Shown here one piece after another: positions 1 to 7,515 of a DNA stretch of 11,061 nt. How positions within the stretch are numbered: position 1 is the stretch's first letter; each line of letters opens with the position of its first letter. Location of the stretch: positions 1 to 11,061 of the forward strand of contig JBBIRT010000109.1 of the NCBI GenBank assembly GCA_037441725.1, given 5' to 3'. Origin of the DNA: JBBIRT01 sp037441725. Its GTDB lineage: Bacteria; Desulfobacterota; BSN033; UBA1163. The translations under genes and the position numbers were made by a program. The notes beneath the pieces are model-generated. The model saw only the letters and a list, made by a program, of their open reading frames with translations, made no database searches and was not told the origin of the DNA.

Positions 1-61
1 CGAATGACGATACGGGCATCCTTGCCCTAACCTTAACCGAAAAGCGTTATTTACGATTTAA

Positions 62-1129
62 TTAGATGACATCGGTATCTCCCCAAGTAAGATACCACGC
101 TTCGGGATCAAAAAGAATCCCTTCCCCCCAATGCGAATAAACTAAAAAATGAAATGATTTCAAGCTGGGTAAAAATCCCATCTTCCTCAAACTTCGGTAA
201 TAGGGATGGGTTTTAGAAATCATCATCCCTAAGAGATCAGCCCCTTCTTGCCTGCTGTGTTGAATCCCCTTTTCCACTAACCCAGTAAGGGTCTCTTTGT
301 CCAAGGCAAGTAAATCAACAACCACAGCGCTATTGAAATTGAGAAGCGCCACCTTTCTCAAAACAATGTATCCTCTCATCTCCCCTCCTTTTTGGGCTTG
401 ATAGATCGCATAATTCCGAGTAGGGTGTTGAAGATAGCGCCAGTTTAAATAGGTTCGATCCCGAACCCCAATGATAGGGAATAGAGGGATTATCCTTTTC
501 CAAAAAAGATCAAATTGCTCATCCAGTTCATCAATTCTCTTAATTTCCAAACCCACCCCCTCATATTTTCTCCTCCTTAATAGAAAGGAAAAAAATAATC
601 TTGCGATTCCTCCCCCCAGTAAACTTATCCATTTAAAATGGAGATAATGCTTTACAATCCCATAAAATCGAATGGGAAAAACCAGAACAGGAAGCCTCGT
701 CACTTCCTTCCATCCTACCTTTAGAAGACTATTCAAAGACTCCATTCGTATAGGGTAAGCCGTCATAAAAAAGCCATTTTCTCTTTTTACTTTTTGAATG
801 CCATATCGAGCTGTTGCATTGGAAATCCCTACCCTTCTGTAATTCGGATGAACCATCATATCATGAGTTAGGGTTCCAAGGACCACTCTCTCTCGGACAG
901 AAAAACGCTTTGGAAGGTCAGCCAAGTGGCCAATCACATGATTCCCATCCTCCACAAGGTAGGTCCAACCTATTCCATCAGGATTATTCATAATTTGCCA
1001 TTTCCAAAATCTGGGATCGAGTTTATCCTTCTCCTCATCTCTAAAAACAATTTCTCGAAGCGAGAGGATTCCTTCCATATCCTTTTCGCTCCCCTCTCTC
1101 ACCTTCCATTCCTTTCTTTCCTTCATCAT
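62..1129 (-). CDS. GNAT-family N-acetyltransferase, long two-part form
   Basis: Predicted cytoplasmic acyltransferase of 355 residues, using acetyl-CoA or a related acyl-CoA; the acceptor is unknown, and an amino-sugar in the surface glycan is the contextual guess. The N-terminal half is a GNAT fold: a strand ending in VRE near residue 10, a core strand with HDMMVHPNYRRVGI (89-102) whose RRVGI matches the acyl-CoA pyrophosphate loop (usual form R/QxxGxG/A), and the usual late SLLKVGWKEV element (134-143). The C-terminal half carries RDRTYLNWRYLQHP (223-236), recognisable from longer GNAT proteins in polysaccharide loci that have a second, degenerate GNAT-like half. At 355 residues it is about twice a single-domain GNAT. 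Two adjacent ATGs (1129 and 1126) begin the frame; GGAG lies 2 bases before the first and 5 before the second, so the second is at least as likely. It diverges from the methyltransferase at 1172, with only 42 bases between them. Family is fairly sure, substrate is not. Confidence 0.8.
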   Translation of the reverse strand: MMKERKEWKVREGSEKDMEGILSLREIVFRDEEKDKLDPRFWKWQIMNNPDGIGWTYLVEDGNHVIGHLADLPKRFSVRERVVLGTLTHDMMVHPNYRRVGISNATARYGIQKVKRENGFFMTAYPIRMESLNSLLKVGWKEVTRLPVLVFPIRFYGIVKHYLHFKWISLLGGGIARLFFSFLLRRRKYEGVGLEIKRIDELDEQFDLFWKRIIPLFPIIGVRDRTYLNWRYLQHPTRNYAIYQAQKGGEMRGYIVLRKVALLNFNSAVVVDLLALDKETLTGLVEKGIQHSRQEGADLLGMMISKTHPYYRSLRKMGFLPSLKSFHFLVYSHWGEGILFDPEAWYLTWGDTDVI

Positions 1130-1159
1130 TTCTCCAACCCTATCTTCTCCTATTGAACA

Positions 1160-1186
1160 TTTTGATAAAATATGTTTTTATCAAAA
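1160..1186. promoter_or_regulatory. Perfect 11-bp inverted repeat over the methyltransferase start (operator-like or start-occluding hairpin)
   Basis: The left arm TTTTGATAAAA (1160-1170) and right arm TTTTATCAAAA (1176-1186) are exact reverse complements around the 5-base spacer TATGT. The spacer contains the first ATG (1172-1174) of the + strand methyltransferase. The site lies between two divergent genes. This is the usual position and symmetry for a dimeric repressor or activator site; as RNA it would put the ATG in the loop of an AU-rich stem. The symmetry is seen directly; the regulatory role is inferred. Confidence 0.5.
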
Positions 1187-2047
1187 CTGCTTTCCTATTT
1201 CAAGAGGAAGCAAAGGGATGAACGATCAATGATATCCAATAGCTTTTTAGGAAAAAAAGAGATCCTTCAAGCCATGTCAGAACATACGGCTGCTCAGAAG
1301 GCCCTATCGAGCAGAATGATCCATATTGGAAAAAGGTGGGGGGGGATCTATTTTAAATTTTTCGGTTATCCGCCTGAGATTTCCAGCCGAATCCTTGCAA
1401 GGAAAATTAACCACTATCTAAACAAAAGGGAGAAGGGGAAGTTACTGGATGTAGGATGTTCTCATGGAACCTATGGGTTTGAACTGGCCAAATTGGGTTA
1501 TCAGGTGATGGGGATTGATATCAATAGGGAAAGTATCCAACTAGCTAAAAAAATTAAAAACTATTCAGGAATTAAAAATATCAGTTTTTATGAGATGGAT
1601 ATTCTATCAAATCGTTTTGCTGAAAATCTCTTTGATGTCATCATTACCTTTGAAACCTTAGAACATATCCAAGAAGATTCAAAAGCCATTCAAGAATTTC
1701 ACAGGATCCTTAAAGAGAAAGGCCTTTTAATCATCTCGGTTCCCTATGCCGAAAAAATGGAAGAATATCATGAGCCCCGAGGGGCCTGTCGGGCAAGGGA
1801 CGGAAATTATATATGCATTGGAAAGGGTGGAAGTCATTATAGGAATGGATATAATTTGGAGACGATGAATTCTCTCCTGGAAAAGAATGGTTTTCAAATC
1901 CTCGACTATGAATATATCTGCGTCCCGAAATGTTTAAATGCTTCAATTCTCTCTTTTCCATTCAAATATCCTTTATCCTTATTATTTACAAATCTGAGTA
2001 AGAATCGGACCAAATTGAAGGTAATCGCTCAAAAGACTTTCCATTAA
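1172..2047 (+). CDS. Class I SAM-dependent methyltransferase (Methyltransf_11/23-like)
   Basis: Probable cytoplasmic small-molecule or glycan O-methyltransferase of 291 residues. The Rossmann-fold motif I is LLDVGCSHG (91-99), the acidic residue closing strand 2 is D116 in GIDIN, D143 lies in the MDIL segment, and the post-motif FETLEHI (160-166) followed by LKEKG is typical of methyltransferase family 11. The methyl acceptor is unknown. It is the only + strand gene in the window: it diverges from the GNAT gene and converges on the flippase, where the two TAA stops share TTAA at 2044-2047. No Shine-Dalgarno precedes the ATG at 1172, and that ATG sits in the spacer of a perfect inverted repeat. 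The in-frame ATG at 1229 (residue 20) or at 1274 (residue 35) may be the true start; neither would cost any methyltransferase motif. By eye it is AT-rich (17 of 60 G+C in 1561-1620), which could mean separate acquisition. Fold is certain, start and substrate are not. Confidence 0.85.
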   Translation: MFLSKLLSYFKRKQRDERSMISNSFLGKKEILQAMSEHTAAQKALSSRMIHIGKRWGGIYFKFFGYPPEISSRILARKINHYLNKREKGKLLDVGCSHGTYGFELAKLGYQVMGIDINRESIQLAKKIKNYSGIKNISFYEMDILSNRFAENLFDVIITFETLEHIQEDSKAIQEFHRILKEKGLLIISVPYAEKMEEYHEPRGACRARDGNYICIGKGGSHYRNGYNLETMNSLLEKNGFQILDYEYICVPKCLNASILSFPFKYPLSLLFTNLSKNRTKLKVIAQKTFH

Positions 2048-2053
2048 GTCTTT
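2032..2053. terminator. Weak bidirectional terminator-like hairpin at a convergent junction
   Basis: AAAGACTT (2032-2039) and AAGTCTTT (2046-2053) are exact reverse complements around the 6-base loop TCCATT. Both stop codons of the convergent genes (TAA on + at 2045-2047, TAA on - at 2046-2044) fall in or beside the loop. Each strand reads an A-rich left arm and a right arm ending in T, the layout of a bidirectional intrinsic terminator. Only two of the eight pairs are G-C and there is no separate long U tract, so it would be weak. Its position exactly at the junction is the main support. Confidence 0.35.
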
Positions 2054-3039
2054 AGGGATGAGGGATAAGCCAAATAAAAAATGGTTCCCAAAAGGAGAAG
2101 CGATATGATCCCCCCAATGAAAAGGACCTGGAGTAAGGTTTGATGGAACAGGCTAATAAAGATGATATGGATTAATGTCAGAAAGATCAGGGGGTAGATA
2201 AATTTTTTGCTCTGAATAGCCAGGTGATAATAGAGCAAAATAAAGGTAAGAGAAAAAAGACTCATATTCACCGAAAAGAATCTGATCAGGTGGATACATT
2301 CTGGGTACTCTTTACCAGTAATAAACTTGATGATGAGCGATGGGAAAAGATTTGAAAAGAGAATGGTTATCGAGCAGAGGATTCCTCCTACCATGAGGCT
2401 CCGGGTTAAAATGGGAAAGGTCTCTTTATTGTGAGCACCCATGATTGAAACCTTTGGGAACATGACTACAGTCACAGGTAAGGGTAGGAAAAGAATTATC
2501 TTTCCAATCATTTGAGCTATTGAATAATAACCCGCCTCAATGGGTGAAAAAAAATGTTTGACCAATATGAGGTCCATATTGGTTAGAGACATAAAACATA
2601 GTAAGGTTAATCCCACAGGGAGAAAGAAACGATAAGCTTCTGAGAAATTAATCGAATTTTCTCGTCCTAAATCTTCTCTTAACAAAGCCCCTTTCCTTTT
2701 TATTCTCAATGGAATCCATAATAGCCATAAGGAGAGAATGGCCGTAATGAAATAGGTAACCGCAATGGCTCCCATGGCCCCCAATACCCCCCATCCCAAA
2801 AGGATAAAAAGAATCCCTAAAAAAAGTTTGAGCCCTCCATTTATGAAAAGCGTAAAGGCTAACGAGAGAAATTGTTGCAGACCTTGGAGCCCTCCATTGG
2901 TCACAGGAGTGACCATCGAAAAGAAAAGGATCAACCCTGTAAGAATGATCAACCCCCTTGATGTGATTTGAAGAAAGGAAGATAAAAACGAATTTCCAAT
3001 AATGATGAAGATAAACATTAAGAGACCCACCGACATCAA
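2044..3039 (-). pseudogene. Polysaccharide flippase (Wzx/MATE-like), C-terminal part after an in-frame TAG
   Basis: The 332 codons downstream of the TAG at 3045-3043 encode a very hydrophobic protein with about ten predicted membrane segments and little else, as expected for the later part of a lipid-linked glycan exporter of the Wzx/PST family. The segment around VTPVTNGGLQGLQQFL and the later FMSLTNMDLILVKHFF plus EAGYYSIAQMIGKI are recognisable flippase elements; in intact relatives the last two fall in the second half of the fold, near a conserved membrane Asp and an AGxYsxA motif. The reading frame is the same as that of the upstream fragment, so the full frame would be 425 residues, a normal flippase length. 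Restart could only use TTG at 3039 or ATG at 3036; neither has a Shine-Dalgarno, as the upstream bases are a T run. It is most simply a nonsense-interrupted gene; a miscalled base or true amber readthrough are the alternatives. Confidence 0.75.
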
Positions 3040-3042
3040 TAT

Positions 3043-3321
3043 CTAGAAAAAATGTTTAAGAAAAGCCTTCACTTTTAAGTCCTGAGAGAATGCTTGATAA
3101 GAGGTAACAAACTTGGTAATGGTGGTCTGAATGGTATTAGCAGGAACAGTGACTAACATGAAAAAAGCCAATAAGGAATTGAGCTGACCATAATCAATCG
3201 GGGAGAGGCTTCTGATCATAAAGAAATGGTAAAGGAGGTTAAAAAGATTAAAAAGGTTAACCCCAACAAACATTACTCCTGTGTGTCTGAAAAAATCATC
3301 ATTGAATCGAAAGGGTTTCAA
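3043..3321 (-). pseudogene. Polysaccharide flippase, N-terminal part ending at an in-frame TAG
   Basis: These 92 residues hold the first two membrane segments of a Wzx-like exporter (about 15-36 and 45-65), with PIDYGQLNSLLAFFM and VPANTIQTTITKF matching the start of transmembrane 2 and the loop after it in the family. The start is TTG at 3321-3319, preceded by GAGGTGG (3332-3326) with a 4-base spacer. It overlaps the TGA of the upstream GT39-like gene as TTGA, so translation is probably coupled. After KAFLKHFF the frame meets TAG at 3045-3043 and continues in the same phase with ATA TTG ATG. The short product alone could not form a transporter. The clean start and coupling suggest the disruption is recent or not a disruption at all. 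With the gene lost, the locus would depend on another flippase or on an ABC exporter elsewhere. Confidence 0.75.
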
Positions 3322-4844
3322 TCGACCACCTCATAAATGATCACCCCTTGATCCTCTTTTCTAAAAATTTCTTTCAAATCTTTTGGATGAATTGATTTGA
3401 CAAAATCCGGATTCATCTCTTGAGTATTCTTATTGACTAAAATGTATCGAACCCCATTCTTTTTTGCGTAATCTATAATTTCAGAATAGGATCGACTTGG
3501 AATTCCACGGATGGGAATTCCAGGAGGCATCATGACCAACTCTCGATCCGCATAAAAGATCTCTTGTGGGCTATTGCTCATGATGATCGCATCCGAAGGG
3601 GTATTTTTTTTCAGCCACTCTCCCACTCGTTTCTGCTCTGCACGATGTCTTCTCTCCGGCTTCAACCCCTGTGGTAATTGGACCAAAATCATAAGAAGGA
3701 CCAAAAGGGTTACCACCTTTTCTGAGTTGGGTATTTTGGTCCTCTCAAGATATTTTTTTATTTCAATCACTCCTGTCCCGGCCCAAAAGAGGGAAAGGGG
3801 GATGACTGGAACAGAAAGGCGGATGGTGGAAGGAATAAAAGTAGAAAGAGACAAGAGGTGAAAAAGGATCAATGAGGCGATAAACAGCTCATAGTCAACA
3901 ACTCTCTTCCTGGTTCTAATCAATCCGAAGAATAGAAATAACCACAATGAATAATGGTAGGCCCTGAAGTAGTAGTAGGTAACAAAGGGAAAGAATTTAA
4001 AAACATTTCGCATTAAGTTTATAATGATTGAATTTTTTTTTATCATACTATCTTTCTTAAAATTCTCTTGAGCATCAATATTTTCCTTATCCCTTTTTAA
4101 AAACTGAGATTGGGTGTCGATTGCCTTCTTACTAATGAGCCACTGACCTGTCTCTCGATGGATAGAGATCATATAGGGAATCACAAAGAAAGAGACAGTT
4201 AAGATCAGAATTCCTATATGAAGGAATTTACAAAATAATCTTTTAGGAACCCCCCTATTCAAAATGACCCAGATGGAATAGACCAAGATATAGCCCACTC
4301 CCTCGGGTCGGGTAAGATAGGACAGACCAAGAAATATCCCTGACCATATGATCCCCAGGATTTCCTCTTTCTTAAGCCCTTTCCAGAAAAAATAGACGGA
4401 TAGAACCAATAATCCCCAATAGGTGGATTCTGTGAGAAGCATTCCAGAGAAGGTAACCAAATAGGGATGGAAGGTATAGAAGAGGGCTGAACAGAGGGCC
4501 TCCTTTGGGCCAATCGTCTCTTTCACTAAATAATATAGGGGGATGATGGTAAAGGTACCAAAGAAAAGGGAGATAAACCTTCCTGTCAATTCAATGGATG
4601 AGGAATCCGCTGAAAACAAGTAAATTAAGAAGGGATAAAAAGGAGGTGCCGGGGAAGTGAATCCTTTTGAAAAATTACCCCTTAAAAAATCCCTGGCCAT
4701 AAACCCATAGGCCACGCTATCATTGGCAATTCCCTGGGCCATCAGAACAGCATATAATCTTAAGGCAAAGGTCACTCCAACAAAAAGGAGAAGGGTTTGC
4801 CTTTCATTTAGATTTTTAAAAAATTGAATGGATTGGTAGAGCAT
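3318..4844 (-). CDS. GT39/PMT_2-like integral membrane glycosyltransferase (ArnT-like fold)
   Basis: A 508-residue polytopic membrane protein of the GT-C fold, which transfers a sugar from a polyprenyl-phosphate donor on the outer face of the cytoplasmic membrane. The first membrane helix (about 17-35) leads into the first periplasmic loop with NDSVAY (41-46). D42 takes the place of the catalytic/metal-binding acidic residue of the family, and the following ARDFLRG and PPFYPFLIYLF are usual. Further helices lie near 85-105, 110-130, 135-150, 160-195 and 205-225. A polar, lysine-rich stretch (about 230-272) comes next, then more helices to about 395. The last ~110 residues are a soluble C-terminal domain with NSPQEIFYADRELVMMPPG, presumably extracytoplasmic. 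The ATG at 4844 has only a weak upstream purine run (GAGAATG). It lies 57 bases after the phosphodiesterase gene and its stop overlaps the flippase start, so it belongs to the same transcript. Acceptor and sugar are unknown; an O-antigen ligase-like role is less likely. Confidence 0.8.
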   Translation of the reverse strand: MLYQSIQFFKNLNERQTLLLFVGVTFALRLYAVLMAQGIANDSVAYGFMARDFLRGNFSKGFTSPAPPFYPFLIYLFSADSSSIELTGRFISLFFGTFTIIPLYYLVKETIGPKEALCSALFYTFHPYLVTFSGMLLTESTYWGLLVLSVYFFWKGLKKEEILGIIWSGIFLGLSYLTRPEGVGYILVYSIWVILNRGVPKRLFCKFLHIGILILTVSFFVIPYMISIHRETGQWLISKKAIDTQSQFLKRDKENIDAQENFKKDSMIKKNSIIINLMRNVFKFFPFVTYYYFRAYHYSLWLFLFFGLIRTRKRVVDYELFIASLILFHLLSLSTFIPSTIRLSVPVIPLSLFWAGTGVIEIKKYLERTKIPNSEKVVTLLVLLMILVQLPQGLKPERRHRAEQKRVGEWLKKNTPSDAIIMSNSPQEIFYADRELVMMPPGIPIRGIPSRSYSEIIDYAKKNGVRYILVNKNTQEMNPDFVKSIHPKDLKEIFRKEDQGVIIYEVVD

Positions 4845-4901
4845 TGAATATTTTCATTCTCTAACATTATATTAAATTCCTAAAACCTCTGAAGATAGTA
4901 A

Positions 4902-6455
4902 TTACTCTATATAACCGAGGCCCCTTAACCTCTTTTGAATCTCCTCTTCTTCTGTTAGACTCATCATCACTCTTTGGCCCTCTATACTCAAAGCCATATC
5001 TTTAAAGTTGATGGGATTTTGCTGAATCCAATAAGGATGAATGGCTTCCGTTAACACCTTACCATCAAACTCTTTCGGAATCGGTACGTCTAACAAGTAA
5101 AGAATGGTAGGAGCTATATCCATAATATGTGCTCCTTCAATCTTCTTACCCTTTTGTATACCTGGCCCGTACATTATGAATATTCCCTCACGACGATGAA
5201 CACCACGGCCATCTTTCCGCTTTTTAAAAATATGATCCCTAATTCGATCACTAAGAATATACTCGTAATCAGGGATAAAAATGATATCGGGGGCTTGGTT
5301 TACATAGGGGCCAGAGTAAATTTCTTCCCTCCGAAATACATTCGTAATCACTCTTTTGTTTTCTTCTTTATCCATCCATGCCTGGAGGTCCATAATGATT
5401 CTATTACATAAATTTTTATATTCTTCCCCCCTAACAATACCTTCTGGCTCTCTTCCCATTAGATTAATCCGAATGCCATGGAACTGGCCAGTATTAATGA
5501 AATAGGCCTTTGTATTCCTCCAGTCAATCACTGATCTCCTCTTAAATAATTTCCATTTTATCCTTTTTAACAATGGAGGTCCCTCTTTACGATGAAAGAC
5601 CTCTTCATCTGAATCCTCTTGTGGATGAAGCCATTGTTTTTTGGCTGCCAAATATTTTCTCTTTTTCAGCCATGAATTAAGGTAAAGAGTCTTTTGAATT
5701 GGACCAAAACCATGATCAGAAAGGATGATAATAGTATCTTCCTCTCTCAAAGACTCTATTAAAACTCCTATCATCTTATCAATCTCCATATAAAGAGGCA
5801 AAATACACCTTTCCCTCTCCCCCCATAAAAAATGCTGTACCAAATCTGTCTCCATGAAAACAACAATAAAAAGATCCCACTCTTTATTCATTAAATAACG
5901 GGCCACCTTAAAGCGAGTTTCTATAACCCTATAAATATCACTCAGAAATGTTTCTTCCTGAAAATTCCTAAACTTATCTCCATCGATTTCCATCCACCAA
6001 TTTCCCAATTGATCGTCAAGCTCTCTTCTTAACTCCTTAGGATAAATAAAATCCCCATGAGGGGGGACAGGAATTCCGCTGATCATCACTCCTTCAATCC
6101 TATTGGGGGGATAGGTCAGTGGTACATATAAAACGATACTCTTTTTATTATGTTCCCCTATTAAGTCCCATAATCTTTTTGATCTTATATAACTGGAATT
6201 GATAAGGACTTTCTCAAAGGAATTGGGTTTAAAAGTAATGAAATCATATATCCCATGCTTTCCAGGATTAACCCCAGTCATGAAGGAGGTCCACGCAGGT
6301 GGAGAAATAGGCGGGATGGTACTTTCAAGGTTACCATAACATGATTTCTTTATTAGCTTTTTTAGATGAGGAAGTTTCTCCCCTTCTATCCATGGACCGA
6401 GAAGATTGAAAGTAGCTCCATCCAGACCAATGACGAAGATTCTATTAGAAGGCAT
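4902..6455 (-). CDS. Alkaline-phosphatase-superfamily protein, type I phosphodiesterase / nucleotide pyrophosphatase-like
   Basis: A 517-residue metal-dependent phosphoryl-transfer enzyme. All positions of the two-metal site can be seen: D12 in GLDGA, the nucleophile position in PISPPAWTSFMTG (49-61, probably S51), D204 and H208 in TDLVQH, D247-H248 in LSDHGFGP, and H420 in GVHRREG. The closing GPG (430-432) and APTILYLL are typical of the C-terminal part. In classical nucleotide pyrophosphatases the nucleophile is Thr in a TFPN motif; here it aligns with Ser. No signal peptide or membrane segment is visible, so it appears cytoplasmic unless exported otherwise. The substrate is unknown; a nucleotide sugar, polyprenyl-phosphate intermediate or phosphate-linked glycan group would suit its neighbours. 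The start ATG is preceded by a run of six G about 11 bases upstream. The 82-base gap before it is AT-rich and could hold an internal promoter, though no clear -35/-10 pair stands out. The gene is richer in A+T than the genes at 8524-10969. Confidence 0.85.
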   Translation of the reverse strand: MPSNRIFVIGLDGATFNLLGPWIEGEKLPHLKKLIKKSCYGNLESTIPPISPPAWTSFMTGVNPGKHGIYDFITFKPNSFEKVLINSSYIRSKRLWDLIGEHNKKSIVLYVPLTYPPNRIEGVMISGIPVPPHGDFIYPKELRRELDDQLGNWWMEIDGDKFRNFQEETFLSDIYRVIETRFKVARYLMNKEWDLFIVVFMETDLVQHFLWGERERCILPLYMEIDKMIGVLIESLREEDTIIILSDHGFGPIQKTLYLNSWLKKRKYLAAKKQWLHPQEDSDEEVFHRKEGPPLLKRIKWKLFKRRSVIDWRNTKAYFINTGQFHGIRINLMGREPEGIVRGEEYKNLCNRIIMDLQAWMDKEENKRVITNVFRREEIYSGPYVNQAPDIIFIPDYEYILSDRIRDHIFKKRKDGRGVHRREGIFIMYGPGIQKGKKIEGAHIMDIAPTILYLLDVPIPKEFDGKVLTEAIHPYWIQQNPINFKDMALSIEGQRVMMSLTEEEEIQKRLRGLGYIE

Positions 6456-6537
6456 ATGGTTTCATTCCCCCTTTTATTCCATGCTTATATTTATTTAAAT
6501 TTTTAGGTTATTTTTAAGAAATTCCATCTATTGCCCC

Positions 6538-7512
6538 TCACAATTTGAGGAGGAAATACTTTAAATCATTTTTTAGGAAATTCATCATCCCTTGGATTTC
6601 TAACATCTTTTTCTTAGATTTCAAAGGTTCTCTTTTAACGGTTTGATATTTGATTATCTTAATAAAATTAACTATTAAATCGATGGTTAGGTTCAATAGG
6701 AACAATGGCTTATAAAATATCTTAAACAGGAAGGTCTTTTGCGAACCTCTAAATTTACTGAAATATCTGAATAGGCTCTTCAGGCCGATCAGCATCATCC
6801 CTTCAGGATTCTGATTCCTGCTTTCTCCTCCCAGATGAATAATCTGAGCTTCCGGAGAAAAAAAGACCTTATATCCCTTTGCCCAAATCCTTTGGCATAA
6901 ATCCAATTCTTCAATGAACATAAAATATCCCTCATCCATTGGTCCAACATCCTCTAAAACATCTTTCCTGACCAATAGGGCCGCCCCGCAAACCGCATCC
7001 ACTTCTGCTGTCTTATCAAATGAAAAATCTTTTATCTTAAAGGCTCCTAATAGCCTTTTTAAAAAAGGAACCCTTCCAATAAGGGTACTCTCGAGAAAAG
7101 CTGTCGTGAAGGTGGGGAAACGACGAATGGAATTCTGAGTCGAGCCATCCTCATTCAGCAACTTACAACCCAATGCTCCAGCCTCAGGATATCTTTCAAT
7201 AAACTGGACCATCTTCTGAAGAGCATCATCAAGGATGATGGTATCCGGGTTGAGGAAAAGAAAATTTCTCCCTTTTGCTAATCGGAGAGCTTGATTGTTG
7301 GCAGCCGCAAACCCTCTATTCTCTTGATTGACGATCAGATAAACCTCTGGGAAAAGAGTCCGAACCATATCGACTGACCCATCCCTGGAGGCATTATCCA
7401 CCACAAAGATCTCGTAAGAGATCCCTCGGGTATTTTGATAAATGGATTCAAGACATCTTCTCAATAAGGCTTCTGTGTTCCAATTTACAATACTGATGGA
7501 CAAATCAACCAA
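6538..7512 (-). CDS. Family 2 glycosyltransferase (rhamnosyltransferase-like), downstream paralogue
   Basis: A 324-residue inverting GT-A glycosyltransferase using a nucleotide-sugar donor at the cytoplasmic membrane face. Seen in order: SISIVNWNT (5-13, first strand and nucleotide loop), VVDNASRDGS (37-46), ENRGFAAANNQ (64-74), FLNPDT (86-91, the position of the DXD-type metal motif), VCGAALLVRK (174-183), and FIEELDLCQRI (199-209) with the probable base in EELD. The tail (about 255-290) is basic and hydrophobic and may anchor it to the membrane. This layout matches the WbbL-like rhamnosyltransferase subgroup, but the sugar cannot be fixed from sequence. The start is TTG at 7512, with AGAGGGG about 7 bases before it. 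It follows the TAG of the preceding GT2 gene by just one codon (GCT) and in the same frame, so readthrough of that TAG would produce a fused double GT2. The two proteins resemble each other throughout, which indicates tandem duplication. Confidence 0.88.
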   Translation of the reverse strand: MVDLSISIVNWNTEALLRRCLESIYQNTRGISYEIFVVDNASRDGSVDMVRTLFPEVYLIVNQENRGFAAANNQALRLAKGRNFLFLNPDTIILDDALQKMVQFIERYPEAGALGCKLLNEDGSTQNSIRRFPTFTTAFLESTLIGRVPFLKRLLGAFKIKDFSFDKTAEVDAVCGAALLVRKDVLEDVGPMDEGYFMFIEELDLCQRIWAKGYKVFFSPEAQIIHLGGESRNQNPEGMMLIGLKSLFRYFSKFRGSQKTFLFKIFYKPLFLLNLTIDLIVNFIKIIKYQTVKREPLKSKKKMLEIQGMMNFLKNDLKYFLLKL

Positions 7513-7515
7513 AGC

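Noticed and set aside
14..27. Small hairpin GGGCA-TCCT-TGCCC downstream of the GNAT gene
   Set aside because: The stem is only five pairs and on the minus strand no T run follows, so it does not support an intrinsic terminator.
1153..1176. Sigma-70 promoter TTGAAC ... for the + strand methyltransferase
   Set aside because: The spacing to any -10-like hexamer is too short, and the bases belong mostly to the inverted repeat.
3043..3052. A frameshift at the T run before the flippase break
   Set aside because: The codons on both sides of TAG are in the same phase, so no insertion or deletion is needed; a substitution explains it.
3574..3861. Antisense open frame inside the GT39-like gene (and similar ones at 926-1156, 2765-2971, 5127-5411, 6914-7138 and 7711-7914)
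   Set aside because: The translations show no family motifs and mirror codon patterns of the genes on the other strand.
4897..4906. Palindrome AGTAATTACT at the end of the phosphodiesterase gene
   Set aside because: Ten bases, all but two A/T, overlapping a stop codon; too short to argue for a binding site.
6456..6537. Promoter in the AT-rich 82-base gap before the phosphodiesterase
   Set aside because: Several TATAAG/AAATAT-like hexamers occur, but no -35 element is found at a proper distance.
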